Below are positions 48,496 through 57,534 of a stretch of 64,000 nucleotides of DNA, in pieces; position 1 is the stretch's first letter, and each line of letters begins with the position of its first letter. Source of the stretch: Opacimonas sp002292215 (GTDB taxonomy: Bacteria; Pseudomonadota; Gammaproteobacteria; Enterobacterales; Alteromonadaceae); contig OX044360.1 of NCBI GenBank assembly GCA_943846745.1, positions 124,001 to 188,000 on the forward strand. Reading direction: 5' to 3'. The position numbers and the translations under genes were made by a program. Below the pieces are notes generated by a model. That model was not told the origin of the DNA. It did not search any database and worked only from the letters and a program-made list of their open reading frames with translations.

Positions 48496-49377
48496 ATGCA
48501 GGAATTCTGGGAATCAATCCCGATTGCACAAATTATGTTGTTTGTTAATGAGTACAAATTTCTCTCAAGCATATTATTGTTGGGATGTTTTGTATTAATG
48601 AAACAAACTGTGGTGCGTTTATTGCGTCGTCGCTATCAGCGTGGTGCCAATAAACGTATTGCGGTAAATTCATTTAAAAACATAATCAATCTCGCAGTGT
48701 TGTTGTTGTTTATATCGTTGTGGTCTGGCGAATTGCAAAATCTTGCATTTTCGATTGCTGCTTTTATGGTTGCGATTGTGTTGGCGACACGTGAGTTTAT
48801 TCAGTGCTTTTTAGGATATTTGTATGCCATTTCTGCGCGCCCTTTTCGAGTTGGTGATTGGGTACAGCTAAATAATGTCAGTGGAGAAGTCGTCGAGTTA
48901 GATTGGGCTAAAGTAACCGTGTTAGAAATCGATGAACAGTCTATGGATTATACCGGCAAGCATTTATATATTCCCAATAGCTTAATTGTTACTCGTACTG
49001 TGACGAATCTAAATTTTCTAAAGCGTTATGCAATACATCAATTTAAAGTGACGTTAGAGCCACACTCCAATCCGTATCAAATAGTTCCCCAGTTACTTGA
49101 TCGGGCGCGCCATTATTGTGAGGATTTCCGTGACGTGGCTGAGCGCTATAAAGGGGTTATTGAACGTCAGTTAGATACTGAATTTATTGATATTGAACCG
49201 GATATTTCAGTAGAAACCAATATTTATGGCAAATACGAAATTTGTGTCAGTTTGTTTTGTCCTTCAGAACAAAAACATCACATACAACAAAGAATCACAG
49301 CAGATATCTTCTTACATTGGTTTGAACAGGCACCGGCTTTAGTGCCTATTACATCGACCATCTATGCAGAACATTAG
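48496..49377 (+). CDS. MscS-family mechanosensitive ion channel
   Basis: 293-aa inner-membrane protein with about three helices in the first 110 residues, then the MscS beta domain (ARPFRVGDWVQLNNVSGEV near 117-135, LYIPNSLIVTRTV near 156-168) and an alpha/beta C-terminal domain. Likely opens on hypo-osmotic shock. It differs from the second MscS gene of this window in pore-helix sequence. A palindrome CAATAATTGTTATTG lies about 30 bases before its start. Confidence 0.88.
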   Translation: MQEFWESIPIAQIMLFVNEYKFLSSILLLGCFVLMKQTVVRLLRRRYQRGANKRIAVNSFKNIINLAVLLLFISLWSGELQNLAFSIAAFMVAIVLATREFIQCFLGYLYAISARPFRVGDWVQLNNVSGEVVELDWAKVTVLEIDEQSMDYTGKHLYIPNSLIVTRTVTNLNFLKRYAIHQFKVTLEPHSNPYQIVPQLLDRARHYCEDFRDVAERYKGVIERQLDTEFIDIEPDISVETNIYGKYEICVSLFCPSEQKHHIQQRITADIFLHWFEQAPALVPITSTIYAEH

Positions 49378-49411
49378 TTTATGAACTGTTTAATCGTTTT
49401 TAACTGTTCCA

Positions 49412-50671
49412 TTAATCGCTATGTAACGCCTCAATAGGATTCAGCTTGGAGGCTTTAATAGCAGGAAACACCCCAAAACCAACCCCAACCACTAGACAAA
49501 TTCCTAGTGATAACACAATTGCCAATAATGACCAACTGACTGCCCAGCCGCTGTAAAAACCGATAATTTCAGATAACACCAAACCAAACACAACACCCAG
49601 TAACCCCCCAAGCACGGATATTGTAAAACTCTCTGCCAAAAACTGTAAGCGAATATCTTGTTGCGTTGCGCCTACAGCGCGAAGTAGTCCAATTTCAGTG
49701 GTACGTTCCATGACATTCGCCAACATGATATTCATGATCCCTATTCCCCCAACTAAGAGTGAAATACCGGCGACACAAGCCATGACAATATTAAAAATTT
49801 GTTGTGTTTGCTTTTGTTGGGCTAGTAATTCAGCAGGGATGACAATGTCATAGTCTTGAATATTATTATGGCGCATTTGCATTAAATGCGTAACCGCTTT
49901 GGCTGCTACAACCGGATTTTGCGATTCCGATATTTTTAATTTAATACTATCGAGTTCGCTCGCCAATACGTTGTGCGAAAACTTCTTCAATGATGTGGAT
50001 AATGGGACAAAAATACGATATCTGTCCCCGCCAATCTTTACGCCTTGAAATTCATCTTTATTGCCCGCCGGAGCGGTTAGTACACCAACAACGGTTAACC
50101 AAACGTGATTGACCTTAACCAATTGACCAACGACATCATTTTCATCAGGAAATAATTCTCTCGCCGTATCAGCGCCAAGCACAGCTACTTGTGCTAACGC
50201 ACTATCATCTTCAGGATGTAAAAAACGCCCTTGTGACAAGGTCAAGTTTGAATGAGTAAAATAGCGTTGTGATACCCCTAATACCTGTGCATCAGACTTA
50301 GCTAAATCAGAATAGATATCGAAGGTTTTGACGATTTTGGTTGCACTGTAATCGTCAACAAATGGCAGCGTATTAGTTGCTGCCGCGACATCTCCCATGG
50401 TCAGACCGAGTGAGTCTTCTCGGATCTCACTTAATTCCCCATCATTATAGTCACGTTGATTAATAATGATATTATTGACACCCATAGAATCGATGAGTTT
50501 GAGGGCTTCACGCTCCGCACCTTCACCAATATTAAGCATCGCGATGACCGCGCCAACACCAAATATCATGCCTAATAAGGTTAAAAATGTCCGTAATTTT
50601 TGTGCTGACAACTCATAGAGGGCATCTTTAATTAATACGGAGAATTGTTGTCTAGGTAAGGTCGTTTTCAT
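49412..50671 (-). CDS. MacB-like ABC transporter permease
   Basis: 419-aa permease with one N-terminal helix (about 26-46), a large periplasmic domain (about 50-280), and three C-terminal helices containing the FtsX core (VGGIGIMNIMLANVMERTTE, then IGLLRAVGA). No ATPase domain is fused, unlike E. coli MacB; the ATPase is the first gene of the operon. It is the last gene, with a four-base overlap to the adaptor before it. Such systems export peptides, lipoproteins or drugs through an outer membrane channel. Substrate unknown. Confidence 0.9.
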   Translation of the reverse strand: MKTTLPRQQFSVLIKDALYELSAQKLRTFLTLLGMIFGVGAVIAMLNIGEGAEREALKLIDSMGVNNIIINQRDYNDGELSEIREDSLGLTMGDVAAATNTLPFVDDYSATKIVKTFDIYSDLAKSDAQVLGVSQRYFTHSNLTLSQGRFLHPEDDSALAQVAVLGADTARELFPDENDVVGQLVKVNHVWLTVVGVLTAPAGNKDEFQGVKIGGDRYRIFVPLSTSLKKFSHNVLASELDSIKLKISESQNPVVAAKAVTHLMQMRHNNIQDYDIVIPAELLAQQKQTQQIFNIVMACVAGISLLVGGIGIMNIMLANVMERTTEIGLLRAVGATQQDIRLQFLAESFTISVLGGLLGVVFGLVLSEIIGFYSGWAVSWSLLAIVLSLGICLVVGVGFGVFPAIKASKLNPIEALHSD

Positions 50672-51891
50672 TGTATAGCTCCGATTGTCACAGCACTCAC
50701 AGCACTCAGAGCAATGGCATCATTTAAGGTTAACCCAGAGGTTATCTCGATAAAATATAAGTTTTTTCGGCCGGTTGTGACAGGCTGTTTGCTAAACTCG
50801 TTACCGGTTTGTAAATATACAAAGCTCTGTTCTTGTTCATAAATAATACTTTGTAAGGGCACTGCAATCGTATCCATTGGCTGAGTAACACGAATAGTGG
50901 CGGATAGCTTTCTACCGGGTTTTAAAATGGTCGTGTCTTGATCATTGATGGAGGCAGTTAGTTCATAATATTTAATGGGGTTACCGCGTTTAATTTCTCT
51001 AGGGAAGGCCGCGACTGAGGATAATTCACCCGAAAAGGTTTTGTTGGGAAACGCATCTAGTTGAATATCGACATTTTGTCCGTTGGCTAAATCAATCGCA
51101 TCATCGGCTAAAACATACAAACGCGCTTGTAAATTTTCTAAGTTGGGAATTTCAGCAATCGGACTACCAGGAAAGACGGTATTACCGACGGATGGTTTTT
51201 CGCCTCTGCGGTCTTTGACGTACACCAGTAATCCAGAGTATGGTGCCGTCACTTCTAGTTGTTTTAACGCACTGAGGTATTGTTGTAACTTACTTTGGTG
51301 TCCTTGTTTTTTAATATCTAACACCGACATGGCCGAATCATGTTGTTCTAACACACTGGTTTCTTTCCAAGCTAAAAATGAATCTTTGGCTTCTAAAAAA
51401 TCACGATTTTGTAAGGTGTCGATAATATCTAATTGGCTATAAATCCGTAAATCGTCAATTGCAAACCGATCCACAAATGCAAACTCTTCTTCAATAAAAT
51501 TTTGTTCAGATTTGATATCTTGTTTTTCTTGAGTTTGCGACGCCTGAGAATTGATGATGTCTTGTTGCAGCTTACGTACCGCAAATTCTTCTTCATTTTT
51601 GTCACGAGTGATCCGCTCCGCATCAAACCTAGCGATGACATCACCTTCGTTAACGTGAGTGTTTTCATCTGCCAACCAAGCAAGCATCATAGGACGTCTT
51701 CCTGGAGCAATAATCTTCTGCGATTCGGCGGCTTCAATTTCGCCATTAGCATTGATTTCGATAGAAAAACGTTGAGTGTTGACTTCATAGGTTGGAATAG
51801 TACTTGGTTTGTCATCTCCACAACCCATTAAGAACAAGACGAATACACTAACACTAAGTAAAGTGGCGGAACGGGGTCTTAAATTAACCAT
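50668..51891 (-). CDS. HlyD/MacA-like periplasmic adaptor lipoprotein
   Basis: 407-aa membrane-fusion protein. Lipobox LMGC (Cys24), so probably anchored by lipid. The lipoyl-like halves flank a helical hairpin (about 95-210), with TAPYSGLLVYVKDRRGEKPS on the return strand and beta-barrel and membrane-proximal regions after it. Start overlaps the double-adaptor gene by one base (TAATG) and its stop overlaps the permease start by four. Confidence 0.88.
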   Translation of the reverse strand: MVNLRPRSATLLSVSVFVLFLMGCGDDKPSTIPTYEVNTQRFSIEINANGEIEAAESQKIIAPGRRPMMLAWLADENTHVNEGDVIARFDAERITRDKNEEEFAVRKLQQDIINSQASQTQEKQDIKSEQNFIEEEFAFVDRFAIDDLRIYSQLDIIDTLQNRDFLEAKDSFLAWKETSVLEQHDSAMSVLDIKKQGHQSKLQQYLSALKQLEVTAPYSGLLVYVKDRRGEKPSVGNTVFPGSPIAEIPNLENLQARLYVLADDAIDLANGQNVDIQLDAFPNKTFSGELSSVAAFPREIKRGNPIKYYELTASINDQDTTILKPGRKLSATIRVTQPMDTIAVPLQSIIYEQEQSFVYLQTGNEFSKQPVTTGRKNLYFIEITSGLTLNDAIALSAVSAVTIGAIQ

Positions 51892-53816
51892 TAAAGCGCT
51901 CCTGATAATGCGGATAAATTGACGTTTGCTTGCATCCCAGGGCGCATGATCGACAGATCGAGATCATCCAGTGTCACCCATGCATCGAACACGACCTTTT
52001 GATTACGTTGTGATTTATTGCGATATGCTTGCCCTTTACTGGTGATTTTACCGGTAAAGATACGTTCAGGATACGCGTTGAGTACAACATCAACAGCCTG
52101 TCCAATGCTCACTTTATTAGTATCTGATTCGTCAACTTCCATTTTTATTGCCAGATTATCTAATGAAGGGACATCCATTAATGAATTACCCATAAAAACC
52201 GTGTCACCTACGGCGGGTCTATCTCCATCGCCATTGTCACGAAAAACAACAATACCGTCACTGGGGCTCGTAATAGTTAATTTGTTAATACTGTCTTTGA
52301 TTTCATCCACACGCGTTTGTAAATTCATGATCCGTGCTTCTTGTACTTGTTGGTTAACAATGCGGCGTGTTTTATGTTCATCAAACCGTTGTCGTGCTTG
52401 TGCTTTAAGCGCTTGCATAATGACAAAATCGGCTTCCTGTTTACGGCGCTCTACTTCAGAGCGTGATGAGACGGTAATTTCAACTTTACGCCGAGCTTTA
52501 TCTTCATTCATTGACGCTTCTGCTAGGTCTAATTCCAGATCTTCTTGTGTTGCTGTGTCTTCTAAAATGAGTTTTTCGAGCTGTTTGCTTGCCGCGTCGA
52601 GTTCTGATTGACGAGTTAACATGCTAGTACGTAATTCTTGTCCATCAAATTTGACGAGCATATCGCCGGTTTTAACGATTTTATTTTCGGAAACTAAACG
52701 TTGAATTTTGTATTGCCACATACGTCGAATACTGGGTGGTCCAATCGTTACGGTTTGTAATGACATGAGCTCGGCTGGAACCGATAAGGCAATGTTTTTG
52801 GTAATCATACTTGGATTTGTTTTGGGGATGTTAATCGGTGCTTGTTCTTCGTTTTGTTCGTGTTGTTCATTTTGTACGATACGCACACTCATACCAGGAA
52901 ATAAGGTGCGTTTGGGTGACGTGTCAAACTTAATAATGACCGGAAAATAGGTGGCATTACTCATTTGTGGTTTATTCTCGGCTTGAGTGCCAATTGACGA
53001 CACCGTGCCTGTAAAGCTCTGTTCAGGAAATGCATCAAAGTGCAATGTGACTTGGTTACCTTGTGCTAAACGCAATGCGTCAATTTCATGGACAAAACTC
53101 TCAACTTGATAATCACTGGTTGCTTGTACATCTAAAATCGTCCAACTCGGCTGCACATTCATCCCTGAAGCCATTTTGGTTCCGTTCCAAGGATGATCTG
53201 CATAAGTGACGGGACCGGTATGTCTAGCGATAACATTGAGTTTGGTCAGTAAATTTTCATAGTACTGAATGTCATCTTGTTCTTTTAAAATATCGATATT
53301 TTTCTTTTCCAAACCTGAAGCACGCTGTTTTTCCGATTTTTTCAGTGCTTCTTCGGCTTTAATTTGTTCGAGCAGGGCGCGTTCTAATACCATTTGGTTT
53401 TGCCCTTTTTGATAGTCACTCAGCGTATCGCTGTTCACTGAAACTTCTATTTGTGCTTTTTCGACTTGCATTTTGGCCACATTAAATCGACCTTGGGCTT
53501 CAGTGAGTTCTTGTTGGAGTTGCATATCTAATTGCTTATATTCAAGCAATAAGCGCTCTAGTGTCTCTTGGCTTTGTTCTAAGCGACTTTGTTCTGTCGC
53601 ACCGTCAAAGACAACAACCAAATCACCTTGTTGCACGACTTTGCCTTCTTCTTCCATCCATTGTAATTGAATATTCCACGATGAACCTCGCGGAGCAACA
53701 ACCGTTTGTTTAGCGGATGAGGAGACTTTACCTGACAATATTAATGGATTCGCATAACTTAACGAGCTCATCAAGATTAAACCAATGACTGAACTGAACA
53801 TTAATACCGCTTTCAT
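51891..53816 (-). CDS. Tandem-duplicated HlyD-like periplasmic adaptor
   Basis: 641-aa secreted protein made of two adaptor modules in a row. A signal peptide (about 1-22) is followed by module 1 (about 25-325: lipoyl half VVQQGDLVVVFDGATEQSRL, coiled coil, then FPEQSFTGTVSSIG) and module 2 (about 335-641: VKTGDMLVKFDGQELRTSML, coiled coil, SPSDGIVVFRDNGDGDRPAV, then YPERIFTGKITSKG). A Glu/Gln-rich linker joins them near 312-325. Ordinary adaptors have one module of 350-420 aa. Second gene of the operon, overlapping the ATPase stop by four bases. Confidence 0.86.
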   Translation of the reverse strand: MKAVLMFSSVIGLILMSSLSYANPLILSGKVSSSAKQTVVAPRGSSWNIQLQWMEEEGKVVQQGDLVVVFDGATEQSRLEQSQETLERLLLEYKQLDMQLQQELTEAQGRFNVAKMQVEKAQIEVSVNSDTLSDYQKGQNQMVLERALLEQIKAEEALKKSEKQRASGLEKKNIDILKEQDDIQYYENLLTKLNVIARHTGPVTYADHPWNGTKMASGMNVQPSWTILDVQATSDYQVESFVHEIDALRLAQGNQVTLHFDAFPEQSFTGTVSSIGTQAENKPQMSNATYFPVIIKFDTSPKRTLFPGMSVRIVQNEQHEQNEEQAPINIPKTNPSMITKNIALSVPAELMSLQTVTIGPPSIRRMWQYKIQRLVSENKIVKTGDMLVKFDGQELRTSMLTRQSELDAASKQLEKLILEDTATQEDLELDLAEASMNEDKARRKVEITVSSRSEVERRKQEADFVIMQALKAQARQRFDEHKTRRIVNQQVQEARIMNLQTRVDEIKDSINKLTITSPSDGIVVFRDNGDGDRPAVGDTVFMGNSLMDVPSLDNLAIKMEVDESDTNKVSIGQAVDVVLNAYPERIFTGKITSKGQAYRNKSQRNQKVVFDAWVTLDDLDLSIMRPGMQANVNLSALSGAL

Positions 53817-54487
53817 ATCCCACTATCCTCGATGATTTTACCGTCTTTCATGCGGATTATGCGTTGTGCAAAATTAGCTATGTCTTGTTCATGGGTTACC
53901 ATCACGATAGTTTGTCCTTGTTGATGCAGCTCTGTTAACAGAGCCATGATTTCATCGGAGGTTTTTGAGTCTAAGTTACCGGTAGGTTCATCCGCTAAAA
54001 TGACACTGGGCTGATTGACTAAGGCACGAGCAATGGCGACTCGTTGACGTTGTCCTCCGGACATTTCATAAGGTCGATGGTGCTTGCGATGAGATAAACT
54101 AACACGTTCAATTAATGCCAGAGTGCGAGCCTGAGCTTCATCTTCAGATACATCACTGTAACGCAGAGGTAATTTAATATTGCCAATGACATCAAGTTTA
54201 GGGAGTAAATGAAAGGTTTGAAAGATAAAGCCAATATATTTGTTTCGGATCTGAGATAACTGGTCATCATTTAATTGCGCGACGTTATTGTTATCCAAGT
54301 GGTATTGGCCTGAAGTAGGCGTGTCAAGACAGCCTAAGACGTTCATCAGGGTTGATTTACCTGATCCTGAAGTGCCCATTATCGCGACAAACTCGTTGCG
54401 CTTTATGTGCAATGATACATCATCAATGGCAGTGACGATTTCATCACCATTTTGAAATTGTTTGATTATATTTTGGAGTGTAATCAT
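53813..54487 (-). CDS. ABC transporter ATP-binding protein (MacB/LolD type)
   Basis: 224-aa ATPase for the FtsX-like permease three genes downstream. Walker A GTSGSGKST (38-46), Q-loop near 90, signature MSGGQRQRVAIARAL near 142, Walker B VILADEPTGNLDS. First gene of the four-gene operon. A 220-base divergent region separates it from the YahK-like gene and contains an inverted repeat at 54581-54599. Confidence 0.92.
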   Translation of the reverse strand: MITLQNIIKQFQNGDEIVTAIDDVSLHIKRNEFVAIMGTSGSGKSTLMNVLGCLDTPTSGQYHLDNNNVAQLNDDQLSQIRNKYIGFIFQTFHLLPKLDVIGNIKLPLRYSDVSEDEAQARTLALIERVSLSHRKHHRPYEMSGGQRQRVAIARALVNQPSVILADEPTGNLDSKTSDEIMALLTELHQQGQTIVMVTHEQDIANFAQRIIRMKDGKIIEDSGI

Positions 54488-54580
54488 TGCTCGATTTACT
54501 AACTTTATTTATTTGAACGTCTATAGTGCGGGATTGGTTGTGTTTGACTAAGCGACAAATTGTAATAGATTGTAAATGGC

Positions 54581-54599
54581 AGGATACAACCTGTATTCT
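54581..54599. promoter_or_regulatory. Inverted repeat, possible operator between the ABC operon and the YahK-like gene
   Basis: AGGATACA and TGTATTCT flank ACC; seven of eight positions pair. A 19-base dyad with a 3-base centre in a divergent intergenic region is typical of a transcription factor site. No regulator gene is adjacent, so the protein is unknown. Confidence 0.45.
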
Positions 54600-54707
54600 A
54601 ATGCAAATAGATAGTGTTAAAGTATGATTATTGTAGCGTGTCGATATAACTATATTTGGACCCGGTATGACCTATTTATTTTTCATTTACACGAGACAGG
54701 ATCAAAC

Positions 54708-55718
54708 ATGATAAAAGCCTTTGCAGTTGAAAATGCGCAAGCAGAATTTACCCCAATCACCTATACAATGCCTGCAATAGGTGCGCATCAAGTCGATATC
54801 GATGTGGCATATTGCGGTGTGTGTCACTCTGATATGTCGATGAAAAATAACGAATGGGGTATGACTCAGTATCCATTCGTTGGTGGACATGAAGTAGCCG
54901 GAACGGTTAAAGCGGTTGGTGAGCATGTGACACATTTACACGTTGGCCAAGCGGTAGGTTTAGGTTGGCATAGTGATTATTGTCACCAGTGTCATTCTTG
55001 TGATACTGGCGATCAAAATCTTTGTGCATCTGCTGAAGGAACCATTATCGGTCGTCATGGCGGATTTGCCCAAGTCGTGCGTGCGGATGCAACGGCTGTT
55101 ATAGCGTTACCTGCAGGTATGGATATGAAAATTGCAGGACCTTTGTTTTGTGGTGGAATAACGGTGTTCAATCCATTAGTGCAATTTGGGATCAAGCCCA
55201 CCGATAAAGTTGCTGTTGTCGGTATTGGCGGGCTAGGGCACATGGCCTTACAATTTTTACGAGCTTGGGGCTGTGAAGTGACGGCATTTAGTTCTTCTGA
55301 CTCAAAAGCCAAAGAAGCCTATTGCCTAGGGGCGCATCATGTAATTAATTCAACCATACAAACAGAATTACAAGCTGCCACTGGTTCCTTTGATTTTATC
55401 ATCTCAACCGTCAATGTCTCTTTGGATTGGAGTGCGTATTTGGCGACATTAAAGCCGAAAGGAAGATTACACTTTGTTGGTGCGACGTTAGAACCTTTAA
55501 AAGTTGGCGTGTTTGATTTATTAGGTGGTCAAAAAAGCATTTCAAGTTCACCCGTTGGCGCACCCAATGTAATCAAAGAGATGTTAGATTTTGCGGTTCT
55601 GCATAACATTAAACCGCAAATAGAGATGTTTCCAATGTCTCGAATCAACGACGCTTTTGCGCATATGGAAAAAGGGAACGCGCGCTACCGTATTGTTTTA
55701 GAAAACGACTGGGAATAA
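54708..55718 (+). CDS. YahK-like zinc-dependent alcohol dehydrogenase
   Basis: 336-aa NAD(P)-dependent dehydrogenase of the cinnamyl alcohol dehydrogenase group, like E. coli YahK, a broad aldehyde reductase. Catalytic zinc site CGVCHSD near 38-44 with GHEVAGTV. The structural zinc site is CHQCHSCDTGDQNLC and the coenzyme loop VVGIGGLGHMALQF. ATG 54708 is chosen because AGACAGG lies seven bases before it and the protein starts MIKAFAVENA; an upstream in-frame ATG at 54624 is not supported. Confidence 0.9.
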   Translation: MIKAFAVENAQAEFTPITYTMPAIGAHQVDIDVAYCGVCHSDMSMKNNEWGMTQYPFVGGHEVAGTVKAVGEHVTHLHVGQAVGLGWHSDYCHQCHSCDTGDQNLCASAEGTIIGRHGGFAQVVRADATAVIALPAGMDMKIAGPLFCGGITVFNPLVQFGIKPTDKVAVVGIGGLGHMALQFLRAWGCEVTAFSSSDSKAKEAYCLGAHHVINSTIQTELQAATGSFDFIISTVNVSLDWSAYLATLKPKGRLHFVGATLEPLKVGVFDLLGGQKSISSSPVGAPNVIKEMLDFAVLHNIKPQIEMFPMSRINDAFAHMEKGNARYRIVLENDWE

Positions 55719-55735
55719 ACGCATACTTTAATTAG

Positions 55736-55754
55736 CAGCCTCTTAACGAGGCTG
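55736..55754. terminator. Hairpin at the junction of the YahK-like gene and htpX
   Basis: CAGCCTC (55736-55742) pairs with GAGGCTG (55748-55754) around a 5-base loop that holds the htpX stop codon. No T run follows on either strand, so its strength as a terminator is doubtful. Confidence 0.4.
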
Positions 55755-56639
55755 TTGTAAGGCTTTAATTCGATCATCTAACGGTGGATGACTAGAGAAT
55801 AATGCTTTAATACTCCCGCCATTAATCGCCAATGCTGACATTTCTGTGGGTAAACCTTCATCATCGGGGTTTGTTTTTAAGCGTTGTAACGCCGCAATCA
55901 TATTGCGATTACCCACTAGTTTTCCTGCACCTGCGTCAGCGCGATACTCTCGATAACGTGAAAACCACATCACGATAATTTGCGCTAAAATACCTAAGAT
56001 AACTTGTGCGACAATTGACACAATCCAATAAGCGGGACCATGACCTCGTTCTACTTTAAATACCACACGGTCTACGATATGCCCGATGATACGAGATAAG
56101 AAGACCACAAATGTATTGATGACACCTTGTAGTAGTGTCATTGTGACCATATCGCCATTTGCGACATGACTAATCTCATGTGCCAGTACCGCTTCAACCT
56201 CTGCTTTGCTCATGTGGCTTAATAGACCAGTGCTCACCGCGACGAGTGAGTTATTTCGATTCCATCCCGTGGCAAATGCATTGGGGCTGGTATGATCAAA
56301 TATACCGACTTCTGGCATACCAATACCTGCTTGTTTTGCTTGACGTTTAACAGCATCGACCAACCAACGTTCATCACTATTTTGAGGTTGCGTAATGATA
56401 TGGACATTCATACTACGTTTTGCCATAAACTTAGACATAAACAACGAAATGAGTGCACCGCTAAAACCAATAACGGCTGAATATATCAACAATGCAGTGA
56501 GGTTAAGATCCACCCCATTTTCAGCCAACACGCCTTGTATGCCAAACAAACTAAATACGATCGAAATCAAAACCATAATAGCAATATTGGTGATAATAAA
56601 TAATCCAATGCGTAACATATCTCTGTAATCCTTAATCAA
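55743..56639 (-). CDS. htpX: HtpX, membrane zinc protease
   Basis: Inner-membrane M48 protease that helps FtsH remove damaged membrane proteins under envelope or heat stress. The 298-aa product (E. coli 293) has two N-terminal helices, the zinc motif HEISH (His154, Glu155, His158), two more hydrophobic segments and the later glutamate ligand region EYRADAGAGKLVG. I found no clear sigma-32 or CpxR site upstream. Confidence 0.95.
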   Translation of the reverse strand: MIKDYRDMLRIGLFIITNIAIMVLISIVFSLFGIQGVLAENGVDLNLTALLIYSAVIGFSGALISLFMSKFMAKRSMNVHIITQPQNSDERWLVDAVKRQAKQAGIGMPEVGIFDHTSPNAFATGWNRNNSLVAVSTGLLSHMSKAEVEAVLAHEISHVANGDMVTMTLLQGVINTFVVFLSRIIGHIVDRVVFKVERGHGPAYWIVSIVAQVILGILAQIIVMWFSRYREYRADAGAGKLVGNRNMIAALQRLKTNPDDEGLPTEMSALAINGGSIKALFSSHPPLDDRIKALQQPR

Positions 56640-56751
56640 ACAACCAATGCTTATTTAAGCACAAAAGCTAAAAATACAAGACTATAATGAATAAAAAATC
56701 CTGAAGTATTGATAAATATATAAAAACACTGGATTTATAAGCTGTAATCAA

Positions 56752-56757
56752 TATAAT
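56752..56757 (+). promoter_or_regulatory. -10 element of the tRNA-Pro promoter
   Basis: A perfect TATAAT lies 13 bases before the tRNA 5' end. The matching -35 region (around 56729, CTGGAT) is weak. Confidence 0.5.
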
Positions 56758-56770
56758 GCTCAACTTCGGT

Positions 56771-56847
<77 letters not shown>

Positions 56848-57018
56848 TTAATACTGAGCTATGGCATTAGTAAGCACTTCAAAATTTCTCACTACTATTT
56901 TTATGTAGCACCATTTAATTGTGGTTACCCACATTTCACTAAGCATAATTGCTAATTTATTTGTCTCAATCATTTGGGTTAACATCATTTTTCCTTTCAC
57001 ACATTTGGAAAAATAAAC

Positions 57019-57516
57019 ATGTCTATTACACCCAAAAAACAGCCAATAGAACCAACTAAACAAGCTAGTTTAATGCCCACTGATATGTCATGGGATAATT
57101 TTGAAAAAATGTTCGATAACTTCAGAAGCCATTGGCCATTTCATGCCATGGTCGAGAAACCGTTTAAAACCACTGAATTAAACTTAAATCCCAATGTTGA
57201 TGTTACAGAGGATGATATAGGTTATCAGGTCACTGCAGAGTTACCAGGTCTTGAGACTAAGGATATCAATTTAAATATTTCAGATAATGTCTTGACCATA
57301 AGTGGAGAGAAAAAAATCGAAAAAGAAGATGATAAGAAAGGTGAATATCATCTTATGGAACGACAATATGGTTATTTTAAACGTAGCTTTTCGTTACCTC
57401 CTACAGTTGATCAAGACAACATTAAAGCGGAGTTTAAAAAAGGAATACTGCACTTGACGTTACCTAAGTCTGAAAAATCCATCAAAAATCAACGAAAGAT
57501 AGATATTGAGGGCTAA
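57019..57516 (+). CDS. Hsp20/alpha-crystallin small heat-shock protein
   Basis: 165-aa ATP-independent holdase chaperone. The alpha-crystallin domain (about 60-150) has VDVTEDDIGYQVTAELPGLE, the NVLTISGEKK strand, a Tyr/Phe-rich RQYGYFKRSFSLP and the GILHLTLPK motif. A polar 50-residue N-terminal arm precedes it. GGA lies about ten bases before the ATG. No sigma-32 promoter is obvious upstream. It converges with the second MscS gene, with 18 bases between them. Confidence 0.93.
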   Translation: MSITPKKQPIEPTKQASLMPTDMSWDNFEKMFDNFRSHWPFHAMVEKPFKTTELNLNPNVDVTEDDIGYQVTAELPGLETKDINLNISDNVLTISGEKKIEKEDDKKGEYHLMERQYGYFKRSFSLPPTVDQDNIKAEFKKGILHLTLPKSEKSIKNQRKIDIEG

Positions 57517-57534
57517 TCACCCAACTAACGTTTC

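Noticed and set aside
52018..52611. 197-aa plus-strand ORF antisense to the double adaptor
   Set aside because: Ser/Cys/Arg-rich composition with no domain; the minus-strand adaptor reading is clearly the real one.
56848..57018. Sigma-32 heat-shock promoter before hsp20 (and before htpX)
   Set aside because: I could not find CTTGAA and CCCCAT-like boxes at proper spacing in either upstream region.
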